Shown here piece after piece: positions 8,247-15,340 of a DNA stretch of 64,000 nt. Source of the DNA: Yoonia sp. F2084L (GTDB lineage Bacteria; Pseudomonadota; Alphaproteobacteria; Rhodobacterales; Rhodobacteraceae); contig NZ_JALKAH010000001.1 of the NCBI RefSeq assembly GCF_023015625.1, forward strand, positions 186,001-250,000, in the 5' to 3' direction. The translations under genes were made by a program, and so were the position numbers. The notes beneath the pieces are model-generated. The model was given only the letters and a program-made list of their open reading frames with translations, ran no database searches and had not been told where the DNA came from. Within the stretch, counting starts at the first letter, position 1; each line of letters starts with the position of its first letter.

Positions 8247-8732
8247 CTAGCTGCCATTTTCAAGGTCAAACAGGAATTCACCGACAAGACTGCGGTAATG
8301 GTGCCGTGCGTCTGCAATTTGCGCAATCATTTGCAATGCAGTTGCTGCCGCTTCTGCGGCGGGTGCATCGACTGATCCCAAATGCAGTCCAACTGGTACA
8401 TCATGTGCGGCATCATAGCTTGTCAATTTGTCGATGGCGGCGTCCAGTGACACGGACTCCCAAGCGTTGACACTGTCTTGCTGGTCTTCCGCCTGATGGA
8501 ATAAACGTACGGCGGTCACGAAGCTTTGTTCAACGGTGCGGTAGATATTGATCTCGTACCAATAAGGAATGGCAGATGTGTAGCTCATTGCCATGGCCAA
8601 TTCTGAACCTTCGAAACGCAAAGGGCGACCGCCTGCGCGTTTGATATTGTACGACATCGCCGTCTGAGAGAATTGCGACACGCTTGTCGTCATTGTCGGA
8701 TCTGACTGGGCAACTTCCATCATAGTCGTCAT
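8247..8732 (-). CDS. Unknown protein, PYP-associated family member 1
   Basis: 161 residues; no known family recognised. It starts at an ATG with AAGGAAA upstream. Mid-protein is GRPLRFEGSELAMAMSYT, followed by beta-rich YWYEINIYRT and SFVTAVRLFHQ, and the C-terminus is a helix pair ending YRSLVGEFLFDLE. This pattern (P-L-R-F-x-G, a W/Y strand, a short V-V/T-A strand, a D-rich helix, then a final G-x-x-L-x-x-L-D/E) recurs in the proteins at 10291-10830 and, more weakly, 8747-9292. No signal peptide or membrane span is seen, so it should be cytoplasmic. It lies between the ligase and PYP genes in the same operon. Confidence 0.7.
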   Translation of the reverse strand: MTTMMEVAQSDPTMTTSVSQFSQTAMSYNIKRAGGRPLRFEGSELAMAMSYTSAIPYWYEINIYRTVEQSFVTAVRLFHQAEDQQDSVNAWESVSLDAAIDKLTSYDAAHDVPVGLHLGSVDAPAAEAAATALQMIAQIADARHHYRSLVGEFLFDLENGS

Positions 8733-8746
8733 AGGTTTTTCCTTTC

Positions 8747-9292
8747 TTAGGACACAGGTTCAAACTGGATGCTGTGCGATGTGATTGACTGAAACTGGTA
8801 TAAAATCTCGGTGAACATATCTGCAGGTCGTGAAGACTGTGTTACCGACGCGGCAGTTTGGGAGAGTGTCTTGCACCACTCCAAAAAGAGCGATTTTGGC
8901 GTGGCCGGATTTATCGTTGTAGCAAGAAAAACTGACCGGGTCGGTGCATCAGGCAAAAGCTCCAAGCTTAAAGATGCAACCAGCGCATGCGGTGAGCGGA
9001 GGTAAATCAAAACGTTTTGTCGACCTGACAGATTACCTACACATAAATCACCAGAGAAGTTCAGAATTCGCAGACCGTCAAATACCATGGGCTGTGTGCC
9101 GTCATTGCGCAGGCACACACGCTCCCAGTGTAATTTGCGCGTTACAACAGCCTCTTCGTGCGCCGGTGCTGCCGCCGAAGCCAGAGGCAAGGGCGGCCCG
9201 CGGTAACGGTCGCCAATCACTCCAGCGGCGCGCAGATCTCGTAAGGTTTGCGAGATCGTCACGCTGATGTCTATCGGTGCGGGCTGGTGCAT
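8747..9292 (-). CDS. Unknown protein, PYP-associated family member 2
   Basis: 181 residues; not recognised. The first 50 residues are low in structure (ending ASAAAPAHEEAVVTRK). Then a beta-rich core: ERVCLRNDGTQPMVFDGLR, ILNFSGDL, NVLIYLRSPHALVASLSLEL, and a helical tail with ADMFTEILYQFQSI. The core lines up by eye with the protein at 10291-10830 (PPLRFKGQRIARVS, then DVWLRKKGDCVVAYS), suggesting a shared domain. No transmembrane segment. The gene starts 12 bp after the PYP stop with a poor ribosome-binding site, so expression is probably coupled to pyp. Confidence 0.65.
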   Translation of the reverse strand: MHQPAPIDISVTISQTLRDLRAAGVIGDRYRGPPLPLASAAAPAHEEAVVTRKLHWERVCLRNDGTQPMVFDGLRILNFSGDLCVGNLSGRQNVLIYLRSPHALVASLSLELLPDAPTRSVFLATTINPATPKSLFLEWCKTLSQTAASVTQSSRPADMFTEILYQFQSITSHSIQFEPVS

Positions 9293-9304
9293 TCGATCTA
9301 ACGC

Positions 9305-9679
9305 TTAAGTACGCTTGACAAACATCCAGCAGTTTTGCCCATCGGGCTGCGCTTTAAGGTGAATTTTCACACCAACATCAGCACCCTTGTAGGCGAACTT
9401 ATAGTCAAACATCACATTCAGTTGGCCGGTGCGGTGGAATTTCAAAAATTCACCATGGAACCGCTTGCCTTTGGCGCAGGGTGCGACGTCGTTGAAGAAG
9501 TCTTTGCCGATCATTTCTTCAGGCGTACGGCTTGCGATCAAGCCTTCAGCTTTGTTGTATTTTACGATCTTTCCGTGACGGTCCAACATGACTGCGCCGA
9601 ACGGAAGGTATTCCGCGCGCTGTGGTTCGCGGTTGAGAATGTTATCAAGGTCTTGGCTACCGAAGGGGATGATTTCCAT
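9305..9679 (-). CDS. pyp: Photoactive yellow protein (PAS blue-light sensor)
   Basis: 124 residues, one short of the 125 of Halorhodospira halophila PYP, with clear identity throughout: MEIIPFGSQDLDNIL, LPFGAVMLDRHGKIVKYN, IGKDFFNDVAPC, and final CWMFVKRT. The chromophore-binding cysteine is Cys68 (Cys69 in H. halophila), and the residues that hydrogen-bond the p-coumarate are kept as Tyr41 and Glu45 (Tyr42, Glu46). Arg51 matches Arg52, but the position of Thr50 is Ala49. PYP is a cytoplasmic blue-light photoreceptor with a fast photocycle. The gene has AAGGA upstream of its ATG and is second in the leftward operon that continues into gvp genes. Confidence 0.95.
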   Translation of the reverse strand: MEIIPFGSQDLDNILNREPQRAEYLPFGAVMLDRHGKIVKYNKAEGLIASRTPEEMIGKDFFNDVAPCAKGKRFHGEFLKFHRTGQLNVMFDYKFAYKGADVGVKIHLKAQPDGQNCWMFVKRT

Positions 9680-9694
9680 GTTTTTGTCCTTGCT

Positions 9695-10135
9695 CTAAGC
9701 TTGTGTTTCGGTTGTCGCGTCATCGCCGTCGTGATCGTTCTGCAAGAACGTATCTGCACGGGTAAGCGACATGTCGTGAACGCGTTTCAGAGCTTGATCG
9801 CCAAACTCTTCTTGCTTTTTTGCGCGGCCTTCCGGGGCAGCCCATTTATAATCCATCTTTCCGACCGTCACGATACACTGCGGTATGAGGTCAAACCGTT
9901 CCTTGAGTGCATATTTGGCCGAGTCGACCTCAATCGGTTCAACGGCTTCGAATTCGACCATCGCGTTCAGTTCTTCGACAACGCTTTCCGCTTCCAGGCG
10001 CGCTGTGTTTCCGACAACTTCGGCGGCGGCCAGAAGAACCCATTCCGGATGTTCGCCCCTTACGATGAGATTGCGACTGGGGTCCCGGAATTCATATTGA
10101 CCGTCAGCTTCGCTTAGGCGTCCAATTTCATTCAT
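9695..10135 (-). CDS. Unknown acidic protein, first gene of the pyp-gvp operon
   Basis: 146 residues; not recognised. It is rich in Glu and Asp; an N-terminal beta/alpha part (GQYEFRDPSRNLIVRGEHPE, then VLLAAAEVVGNTARLEAE) is followed by a helical charged tail ending DHDGDDATTETQA. No signal peptide or membrane segment. Its ATG is preceded by AAAGGAGC, and it is the leftward gene nearest the divergent promoter region, so it is probably the first gene transcribed. PYP follows 15 bp later. A role tied to PYP or vesicles is inferred from position only. Confidence 0.65.
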   Translation of the reverse strand: MNEIGRLSEADGQYEFRDPSRNLIVRGEHPEWVLLAAAEVVGNTARLEAESVVEELNAMVEFEAVEPIEVDSAKYALKERFDLIPQCIVTVGKMDYKWAAPEGRAKKQEEFGDQALKRVHDMSLTRADTFLQNDHDGDDATTETQA

Positions 10136-10182
10136 TACTTTGCTCCTTTCGGCGCAACGCGGGGCTTTACAAACCGCATTGC

Positions 10183-10230
10183 TTTGCGAATGACCCCTTC
10201 AATCGTGGCGAATAATGAACATTTCGCAAA
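10183..10230. promoter_or_regulatory. Inverted repeat in divergent pyp-operon control region
   Basis: Between the divergent starts at 10135 and 10291, the octamer TTTGCGAA (10183-10190) is matched by its exact reverse complement TTCGCAAA (10223-10230), with 32 bp between. The 155-bp gap must hold promoters for both the pyp-gvp operon and the rightward pair. The repeat could be a half-site pair for a dimeric regulator acting on both. This is inference; no regulator gene is adjacent. Confidence 0.3.
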
Positions 10231-10290
10231 CTACCGAAGAAAATCGCGATTTGTTTTGGATTGACTGAACAGGTGTCGTGTTAAGCTGTT

Positions 10291-10830
10291 TTGCGTCGTC
10301 CAGTCATTAACGTCAAAGTAACCGCCCGCCTGATATGCAATGGTGATGTGCCAGAGCTTTGCAATATGACGGTCTGTATGACAAACGAACTTGGGTCGCC
10401 TGATGTGCCGGTAGATGACCCGTGGGAAATCACTGTTGTGGCACGCCAGAACAAGCCGCCTTTGCGGTTCAAAGGGCAGCGTATCGCACGCGTCAGCTGC
10501 GCGCTGACACCGCACGCCGACATCTTTATTGACGTTTGGTTGCGCAAGAAGGGCGACTGCGTTGTAGCCTATAGTGATGTGGTCGGTGGGGTTATCAAAC
10601 CTGATGCGCTGGTGCTTGCGGATATTTCTGATGTGGCCGATTATTTAGAAGACTTGGGGCGGCGCACCATGATCCCAATGTCGCAATCGGCCTTTCCAGC
10701 CGCATTAAATGACATCCTGCAATCGGTGGGTTTTCAACGGCAGTTCGGGATTCTTATTGGCGATCTGTTGGCGGTATTGGATCCGCTCTGCGCACCTGAT
10801 CTGACTATCGCATCTGACAGTGAGGTATGA
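10291..10830 (+). CDS. Unknown protein, PYP-associated family member 3
   Basis: Up to 179 residues. The open frame begins at a TTG (10291) with no clear ribosome-binding site; in-frame ATGs at 10369 and 10381 are plausible alternative starts. The conserved-looking core is PPLRFKGQRIARVS, a strand IFIDVWLRKKGDCVVAYS, an Asp-rich helix ADISDVADYLEDL, and the end GILIGDLLAVLD. The same order of elements is seen in the protein at 8247-8732 and partly in that at 8747-9292. No known family recognised, no export signal. It overlaps the next gene by ATGA and is divergent from the pyp operon. Confidence 0.65.
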   Translation: MRRPVINVKVTARLICNGDVPELCNMTVCMTNELGSPDVPVDDPWEITVVARQNKPPLRFKGQRIARVSCALTPHADIFIDVWLRKKGDCVVAYSDVVGGVIKPDALVLADISDVADYLEDLGRRTMIPMSQSAFPAALNDILQSVGFQRQFGILIGDLLAVLDPLCAPDLTIASDSEV

Positions 10831-11468
10831 ATATGCAAACGGAAAACTATAAGAAACGGGCGGTCGACGTGAGACGCTCTGCCCGGGCAAATCTAATCGA
10901 AATCCGCAAAGCACGGATGGCAAGGAAGTCTGCCATTTCCGCCGACAACAACCGCTTGGTTGCGTCATTTGAAGAAGAACAGACTTCGCAAAGCGATCCA
11001 ACGCCGCAGGACGCGATTGTAACGGCAGCAGCAGAACCTGTCGAAACTGACTTGGTTGCAGATGAGGCGATGAGCACTGCGATTGAGGATGATGTGCCGG
11101 CGGAAGAAGCAGGCGACATTCCAGAAATGGATAGTCTTGATGAGTTAGCAACCAAGAATGCGGCTATGCCGGAGATGGAAACGCCGGAGATCGAAACGCC
11201 GATCGCGCCGGTTGAGACTGTGCCTCAGGCAGAGCCAACCGAGGCGGATGTGGCGCCCAAAAGCTTGATTGAAAACTGGAAGGAAAGCGACTTGGCCGCG
11301 TTACCCGGAGCGGGTCCTGGCCTGATCTGGATGTTGGCACAATGTGACATTGATAGTTTGGCGACACTGGCGACGCAGGATGCAACAGAGTTAGCGGCAC
11401 GCCTTGGTGTTGTGGGTCAGATTCTGGATGTCGGTCAATGGATTACTTTTGCGCAAGAATATGGATGA
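10827..11468 (+). CDS. Acidic linker protein with C-terminal helix-hairpin-helix domain
   Basis: 213 residues. The first 45 residues are basic and helical (KKRAVDVRRSARANLIEIRK). Residues about 50-140 are a low-complexity Glu/Pro/Ala/Thr stretch with repeats such as PEMETPEIETP. The last 60 residues (WKESDLAALPGAGPGLIWML, then LATLATQDATELAARLG) fit a helix-hairpin-helix or RPB5-like fold, a module known from DNA-binding and scaffold proteins. Function unknown. The layout (charged helix, disordered linker, compact domain) would suit an adaptor. The ATG at 10827 overlaps the preceding stop; GAGGT suits the second ATG (10833) better. Confidence 0.6.
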   Translation: MNMQTENYKKRAVDVRRSARANLIEIRKARMARKSAISADNNRLVASFEEEQTSQSDPTPQDAIVTAAAEPVETDLVADEAMSTAIEDDVPAEEAGDIPEMDSLDELATKNAAMPEMETPEIETPIAPVETVPQAEPTEADVAPKSLIENWKESDLAALPGAGPGLIWMLAQCDIDSLATLATQDATELAARLGVVGQILDVGQWITFAQEYG

Positions 11469-11681
11469 GGCTATGGCGCGCCGTCTGCCTTTGACTTGGC
11501 ATGCTGCGACAGACAGGAGGCGGTTTTGCTGACAGGGGAGTCTTCCAAAGGGGCACGTGGTTGATTTGTTGCTGCGTAATGCGATGCCTTTGATCCGGTC
11601 CCCACTTCGGAACGTTTTTGCTGCATGCACGTACTTAAAATTGTTTTAGAACGCCAACTCTTGGGGCTTTGCCGTACAACC

Positions 11682-12347
11682 CTACGTCATGGCGCCGGCA
11701 CGCGCATCTTTTGCCGTGCCGTAGGTGGGCAAATCTGCGGTTGTTTTCCCATGCGCCGCCATCAATGTGTCGCGAACAAAGGCAATATGCGCGGTCTCTT
11801 CGATGATCTCGGCCAAGTATTGCGCTGCCGTCAGTGTTCGACCAACGCCGATAGTGCCGTGGTTGGCCAATACAGCAGCGCGTATGGAGGTGTCTTGAAA
11901 CACCGGGCTGATCTCAACCTCGGTTTGTGGACCGCCATTTTCGGATAGTGGAATAAGCGGCATGCGCCCTATTTTCTCAATGGTTTGGACCGTAAGACAG
12001 GGTATCTCGATCCCGGCGCTCGCAAAGCCGGTGGCCCATGGGCTGTGGCAATGGACGATAGCATTGATGTCAGGTCTGATCCGATACAAATCAAGGTGAA
12101 AATCCATATCCTTGGATGGCTTGAAGGCGGATGGTTCGATAGTCCCATCCAAATGGACCACTTGCAGATTGTCGCGGCTGCATTCGGCAAAGCCAACACC
12201 TGATGGTTTGATCACGATAGCCGGTGCTGACGAGAGCCGGATCGACAAATTGCCACCCGCATTGGTTTGTAAACCCAGATCAAAGCAGCGCTGTGCAGAC
12301 CAGATTAATGCATCTTTTTTGGCTTCGATGTCTGATGGATCAAGCAT
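11682..12347 (-). CDS. Class II aldolase/adducin family protein
   Basis: About 221 residues from the ATG at 12347, which overlaps the upstream stop by 8 bp; the frame is open to 12425 but the extra residues are not family-like. Motifs of the zinc-dependent class II aldolase/epimerase family (FucA, AraD): NAGGNLSIR near the N-terminus, IKPSGVGF, then HLDLYRIRPDINAIVHCHSPWAT with the zinc-binding H-x-H, and AVLANHGTIGVG with the later histidine. It is the last gene of the leftward transport operon. Probably cleaves or epimerises a phosphorylated sugar made from the imported substrate; the substrate is not known. Confidence 0.8.
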   Translation of the reverse strand: MLDPSDIEAKKDALIWSAQRCFDLGLQTNAGGNLSIRLSSAPAIVIKPSGVGFAECSRDNLQVVHLDGTIEPSAFKPSKDMDFHLDLYRIRPDINAIVHCHSPWATGFASAGIEIPCLTVQTIEKIGRMPLIPLSENGGPQTEVEISPVFQDTSIRAAVLANHGTIGVGRTLTAAQYLAEIIEETAHIAFVRDTLMAAHGKTTADLPTYGTAKDARAGAMT

Positions 12348-13476
12348 TTGTGTCGTCCTTTGTGATGTCATTGAGTGCTGCAACGGCGGCCTCTGCCACC
12401 GCGGCGTCATTGATGTGCCCGTCAAGTCGGGTCAGTGGCACATGGGTTTCCAGTGCATTGGCAAATGCAGCACGCAGGTCGGGGCTTTCAATCGCGCCAC
12501 CCGGACGGTCTTCGGAGGAAAAGCCGCCCATCGGGATCAGTACCCGCACGGGCCCGGTCGCTGCCTTCAAAGCGGTCCCAAGGATATTGGCGCATTTGAT
12601 GATCTCAGCTTCGCTGCATTGCACATGCGTAAACAGCGGTGAATGCGAATAATGCGGGCGCGCAAGATAGGATTCCGGCATCAGCTCTGGTGCGCCCATC
12701 CCGATGAAGTTTACGCCGCCGGGTAATACGACGCGGGGCAGGTGGCCTGTGCTTGTGAAACGGTCAGGCATATCCGCCGCCACACCCGCGATGTAGCAGC
12801 GCGTCAGTTCGTGCGGAGTATAGTCGACCACCGATTTGAACGCGCCGATCTGCGCCCAACGACTAAACGCAGCTCCGCCAAATCCGTTGGCATGAAAAAC
12901 GGTAACTTCTTCGCCTTGCGCCTTTAGTGCGGCGCAAAGTGCATCGGTGCCGGGTCCCGTGACACCCAGCGCAGTGACGCCAATTGACGGGGCCAGTGAA
13001 GCCGGACCCGTTGGCAGCGTTGCGTCATAAAGCCCGCCAGTGATCGCCGCTGCCCGGTCCAGTGCCGCGCGCGTGGTCGCATTGAGCCCGCAAAGATCTG
13101 CGATCGTGGGGACCAGCACGATGGCACTGTCAGCGATGATGTACCGTGGATCGAAGGGCAGGGTCGTGACCAGCACTTTTGGCATCGCGACAGGCAAAGA
13201 GCGCAGCACGCGGATCGCAATCTGGCCACCTGTGCCACCGCCAATGGCGACGACCATGCGCCGTCCGGTTTGAGGTTTATGCGAAATCTCAGAGATGGCG
13301 CGCTCTGTCGCCTCTGCCATCCCCGCGATCTTTTCCTTTGGTGACCAATGCGCGCCGCCTGCGTGCAGGGAAATGTCGATGGTTTCGACCGGCACGCCCA
13401 AGGCTGTCAGCGCCGTGATTAAGTAGTCGGCCTCTTCCTGCTTTGTATCGTAAGTGGCCAGCAGTAGGACGCTCAT
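12340..13476 (-). CDS. Tm-1-like ATP-binding domain protein (UPF0261)
   Basis: 378 residues. It starts MSVLLLATYDTKQEEADYL and has VVAIGGGTGGQIAIRVLRS, VTTLPFDPRYIIADSAIVLV, GVTGPGTDALCAAL and VLIPMGGFSSEDRPG, matching the UPF0261/Tm-1 family of two Rossmann-like halves. The family includes the plant virus-resistance protein Tm-1, but its bacterial members have no widely accepted reaction; several occur in sugar or sugar-acid catabolic operons. Here it is coupled to the permease by TAATG and to the aldolase by an 8-bp overlap, so a catabolic step is likely. Confidence 0.85.
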   Translation of the reverse strand: MSVLLLATYDTKQEEADYLITALTALGVPVETIDISLHAGGAHWSPKEKIAGMAEATERAISEISHKPQTGRRMVVAIGGGTGGQIAIRVLRSLPVAMPKVLVTTLPFDPRYIIADSAIVLVPTIADLCGLNATTRAALDRAAAITGGLYDATLPTGPASLAPSIGVTALGVTGPGTDALCAALKAQGEEVTVFHANGFGGAAFSRWAQIGAFKSVVDYTPHELTRCYIAGVAADMPDRFTSTGHLPRVVLPGGVNFIGMGAPELMPESYLARPHYSHSPLFTHVQCSEAEIIKCANILGTALKAATGPVRVLIPMGGFSSEDRPGGAIESPDLRAAFANALETHVPLTRLDGHINDAAVAEAAVAALNDITKDDTNA

Positions 13477-14348
13477 TACCCTTTCACGGCTCCTGCGGTC
13501 ATGCCGGTGATGATCTGGCGGCTGGCAACAAAGGTAAAGATGATCGGCGGGATCGCAAGCAACATGCCTGTCGCCATGATCACACCCCAGTCGATGTCGA
13601 ATTCGGTCAGGCTGTTAACGATTGTGACGGGCACGGTGCGGCTGTTGCGGTCTGCCAGTGCGTTGGCCAACAAGAATTCGTTCCATGCCACCCGGAAGGT
13701 AAAGATTGAGGCGGCCGCGATGCCGGGTTTGATCAAGGGCAGGACCACGAGAAAGAAGACCTGAAAAGGGCCAGCGCCGTCCATGCGTGCCGCTTCTTCC
13801 AACTGGATTGGCACCTGCACGATAAAGCTTTGCAGGATCCAGATGACGAATGGCAGGTTCAGCGCGACATAAACAAGAACAATCCCGCCGCGTGACCCGT
13901 CTATGCCGAACTGAAAGGTCCAGATGCCAAACACTGGCACCAGCAAAACCGCAGGTGGCACCATACGCATCATCAGCGTCCACAGCGACACCACATCGCG
14001 GCCCATAAACCGGAACCGGACCAGTGCATAGGCGGCCATTGTGCCGATCACCAGTGTGATTGCGGTGGAAACCAAACCGATTACCAGCGAGTTGACCAAA
14101 GCGCGCCCGAAGGTCGGATCGCAACGCCGCAGATGTTCGGGCTCATACCAAAGGAAATCGCAAAGGGCTGTTTCATAGTTGCGCAGTGTCGGCATGAACA
14201 GCAGGCTGGAGCTGTCGGACATGATATCGACATTCAGTTTCAGCGATGTCGCCAGCATCAGGTAAATCGGTCCGATGGCCATGACGACCAGCGCGATCAG
14301 AAGTGCATAAAAGGCCGGGTTCTGGCGATCATAGGTCTTGTCGCTCAT
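13476..14348 (-). CDS. Carbohydrate ABC transporter permease (MalG type)
   Basis: 290 residues with six predicted membrane spans, the first at about 13-33 (LLIALVVMAIGPIYLMLATS). The cytoplasmic loop EEAARMDGAGPFQVFFLVVLPLIKPG is the EAA motif that contacts the ATPase. The end, FVASRQIITGMTAGAVKG, is the usual MalG-type C-terminus. It overlaps the other permease gene by ATGA and the Tm-1-like gene by one base. Inner-membrane half of the importer. Confidence 0.93.
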   Translation of the reverse strand: MSDKTYDRQNPAFYALLIALVVMAIGPIYLMLATSLKLNVDIMSDSSSLLFMPTLRNYETALCDFLWYEPEHLRRCDPTFGRALVNSLVIGLVSTAITLVIGTMAAYALVRFRFMGRDVVSLWTLMMRMVPPAVLLVPVFGIWTFQFGIDGSRGGIVLVYVALNLPFVIWILQSFIVQVPIQLEEAARMDGAGPFQVFFLVVLPLIKPGIAAASIFTFRVAWNEFLLANALADRNSRTVPVTIVNSLTEFDIDWGVIMATGMLLAIPPIIFTFVASRQIITGMTAGAVKG

Positions 14349-15259
14349 ACCTCTTCCTCCACTTTGCGCAATCGGGCCATGCGGGCGTCTTGTGCCTTGT
14401 TGTAGATGAACATTGTGAAGGTCAGGATCAGCAGCACGATCAACAGCAGGTTCGACATGGCTGCGGCCTCGCCCAATTCCCGGAATTCAGACGCGGTGCG
14501 GTTGATACGAAGCGACAGGATTTCAGTCGATAGACCGGGTCCGCCATTGGTCATCACAAGGATCACCTCAAGCACCTTGAAGCTGTCGATCAGACGCAAC
14601 AGCAGGGTAACAATCAGCACCGGCAGCATCAGGGGCAGTTTGATGTAGATGATCTGTTGCCAGCCTGTCGCGCCGTCGATCTTGCTGGCCTCAATGGCCG
14701 AGGCAGGCAGGGATTGCAGGGCCGCCAGCGACAGGATGAAGATGAACGGGGTCCATTGCCAGACGTCGGCAATCACGACAGAGGCAAAGGCCCAGTCACC
14801 ATCGGCAAGCCATGGGATCGGGTCAAACCCCCAGTCGGTCAGCGTGCGGTTAAAAATGCCCACGGTCGGGTGATACATATAGCGCCACATCAAACCCACA
14901 ACGATGGGTGCAATCATCATTGGTAGTATAAACAACGTGCGCAGTACTGACATGCCGCGGATATTGCGATCCAGCAGCAAGGCAAGACCCACGCCAAGGA
15001 TCATTTCGATGGTAACCACGACCATTGAAAACTTAATCGTGACCCACATGCTTTCGCGGAAGGCGGCGTCGCTGAAAAGCTTGGTATAGTTGCGCAGGCC
15101 AATAAAATCCGCCTCACCAATACGTTGGCTGGGGTTCCAGTCCAGAAAACTGGCGTAAATCATATAGCAGATGGGATAAAACAGCGCGACGGCCAGCACG
15201 ATCCCGGCGGGGGCCAGAAACAGATAAGGCGTCATGCGATTGGCGCGGGCTGTGCTCAT
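14345..15259 (-). CDS. Carbohydrate ABC transporter permease (MalF type)
   Basis: 304 residues from the ATG at 15259 (MSTARANRMTPYLFLAPAG), the typical MalF/UgpA-like start; the frame is open to 15319 but those residues are not family-like. Six spans are predicted. The EAA loop reads EASKIDGATGWQQIIYIKLPLM. The C-terminus is short and charged. It pairs with the MalG-type permease, and a hairpin lies in the gap before it that may lower its expression relative to the binding protein. Confidence 0.92.
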   Translation of the reverse strand: MSTARANRMTPYLFLAPAGIVLAVALFYPICYMIYASFLDWNPSQRIGEADFIGLRNYTKLFSDAAFRESMWVTIKFSMVVVTIEMILGVGLALLLDRNIRGMSVLRTLFILPMMIAPIVVGLMWRYMYHPTVGIFNRTLTDWGFDPIPWLADGDWAFASVVIADVWQWTPFIFILSLAALQSLPASAIEASKIDGATGWQQIIYIKLPLMLPVLIVTLLLRLIDSFKVLEVILVMTNGGPGLSTEILSLRINRTASEFRELGEAAAMSNLLLIVLLILTFTMFIYNKAQDARMARLRKVEEEV

Positions 15260-15300
15260 GATCCGGGGGCTTTCTGATACGGCGCGGGGCGAAAATGGGA

Positions 15301-15325
15301 GGGCCGATGCGCAATGCACCGGCCC
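15301..15325 (-). terminator. Intercistronic hairpin between binding protein and permease genes
   Basis: GGGCCG-A-TGC and GCA-C-CGGCCC form a stem of 9 pairs with a single A/C mismatch and a 5-base loop. It lies 15 bp after the binding-protein stop and before the permease start at 15259. No strong T run follows, so it may be an RNA-stabilising or partial attenuator element rather than a full terminator. Such hairpins often keep binding-protein mRNA more abundant than permease mRNA. Confidence 0.45.
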
Positions 15326-15340
15326 ACCACTTGGGAGGTT

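Noticed and set aside
9335..10117. 260-codon plus-strand open frame opposite pyp
   Set aside because: It lies antisense to the clear PYP gene and its neighbour, and its translation has no recognisable features; it is a shadow of their codon use.
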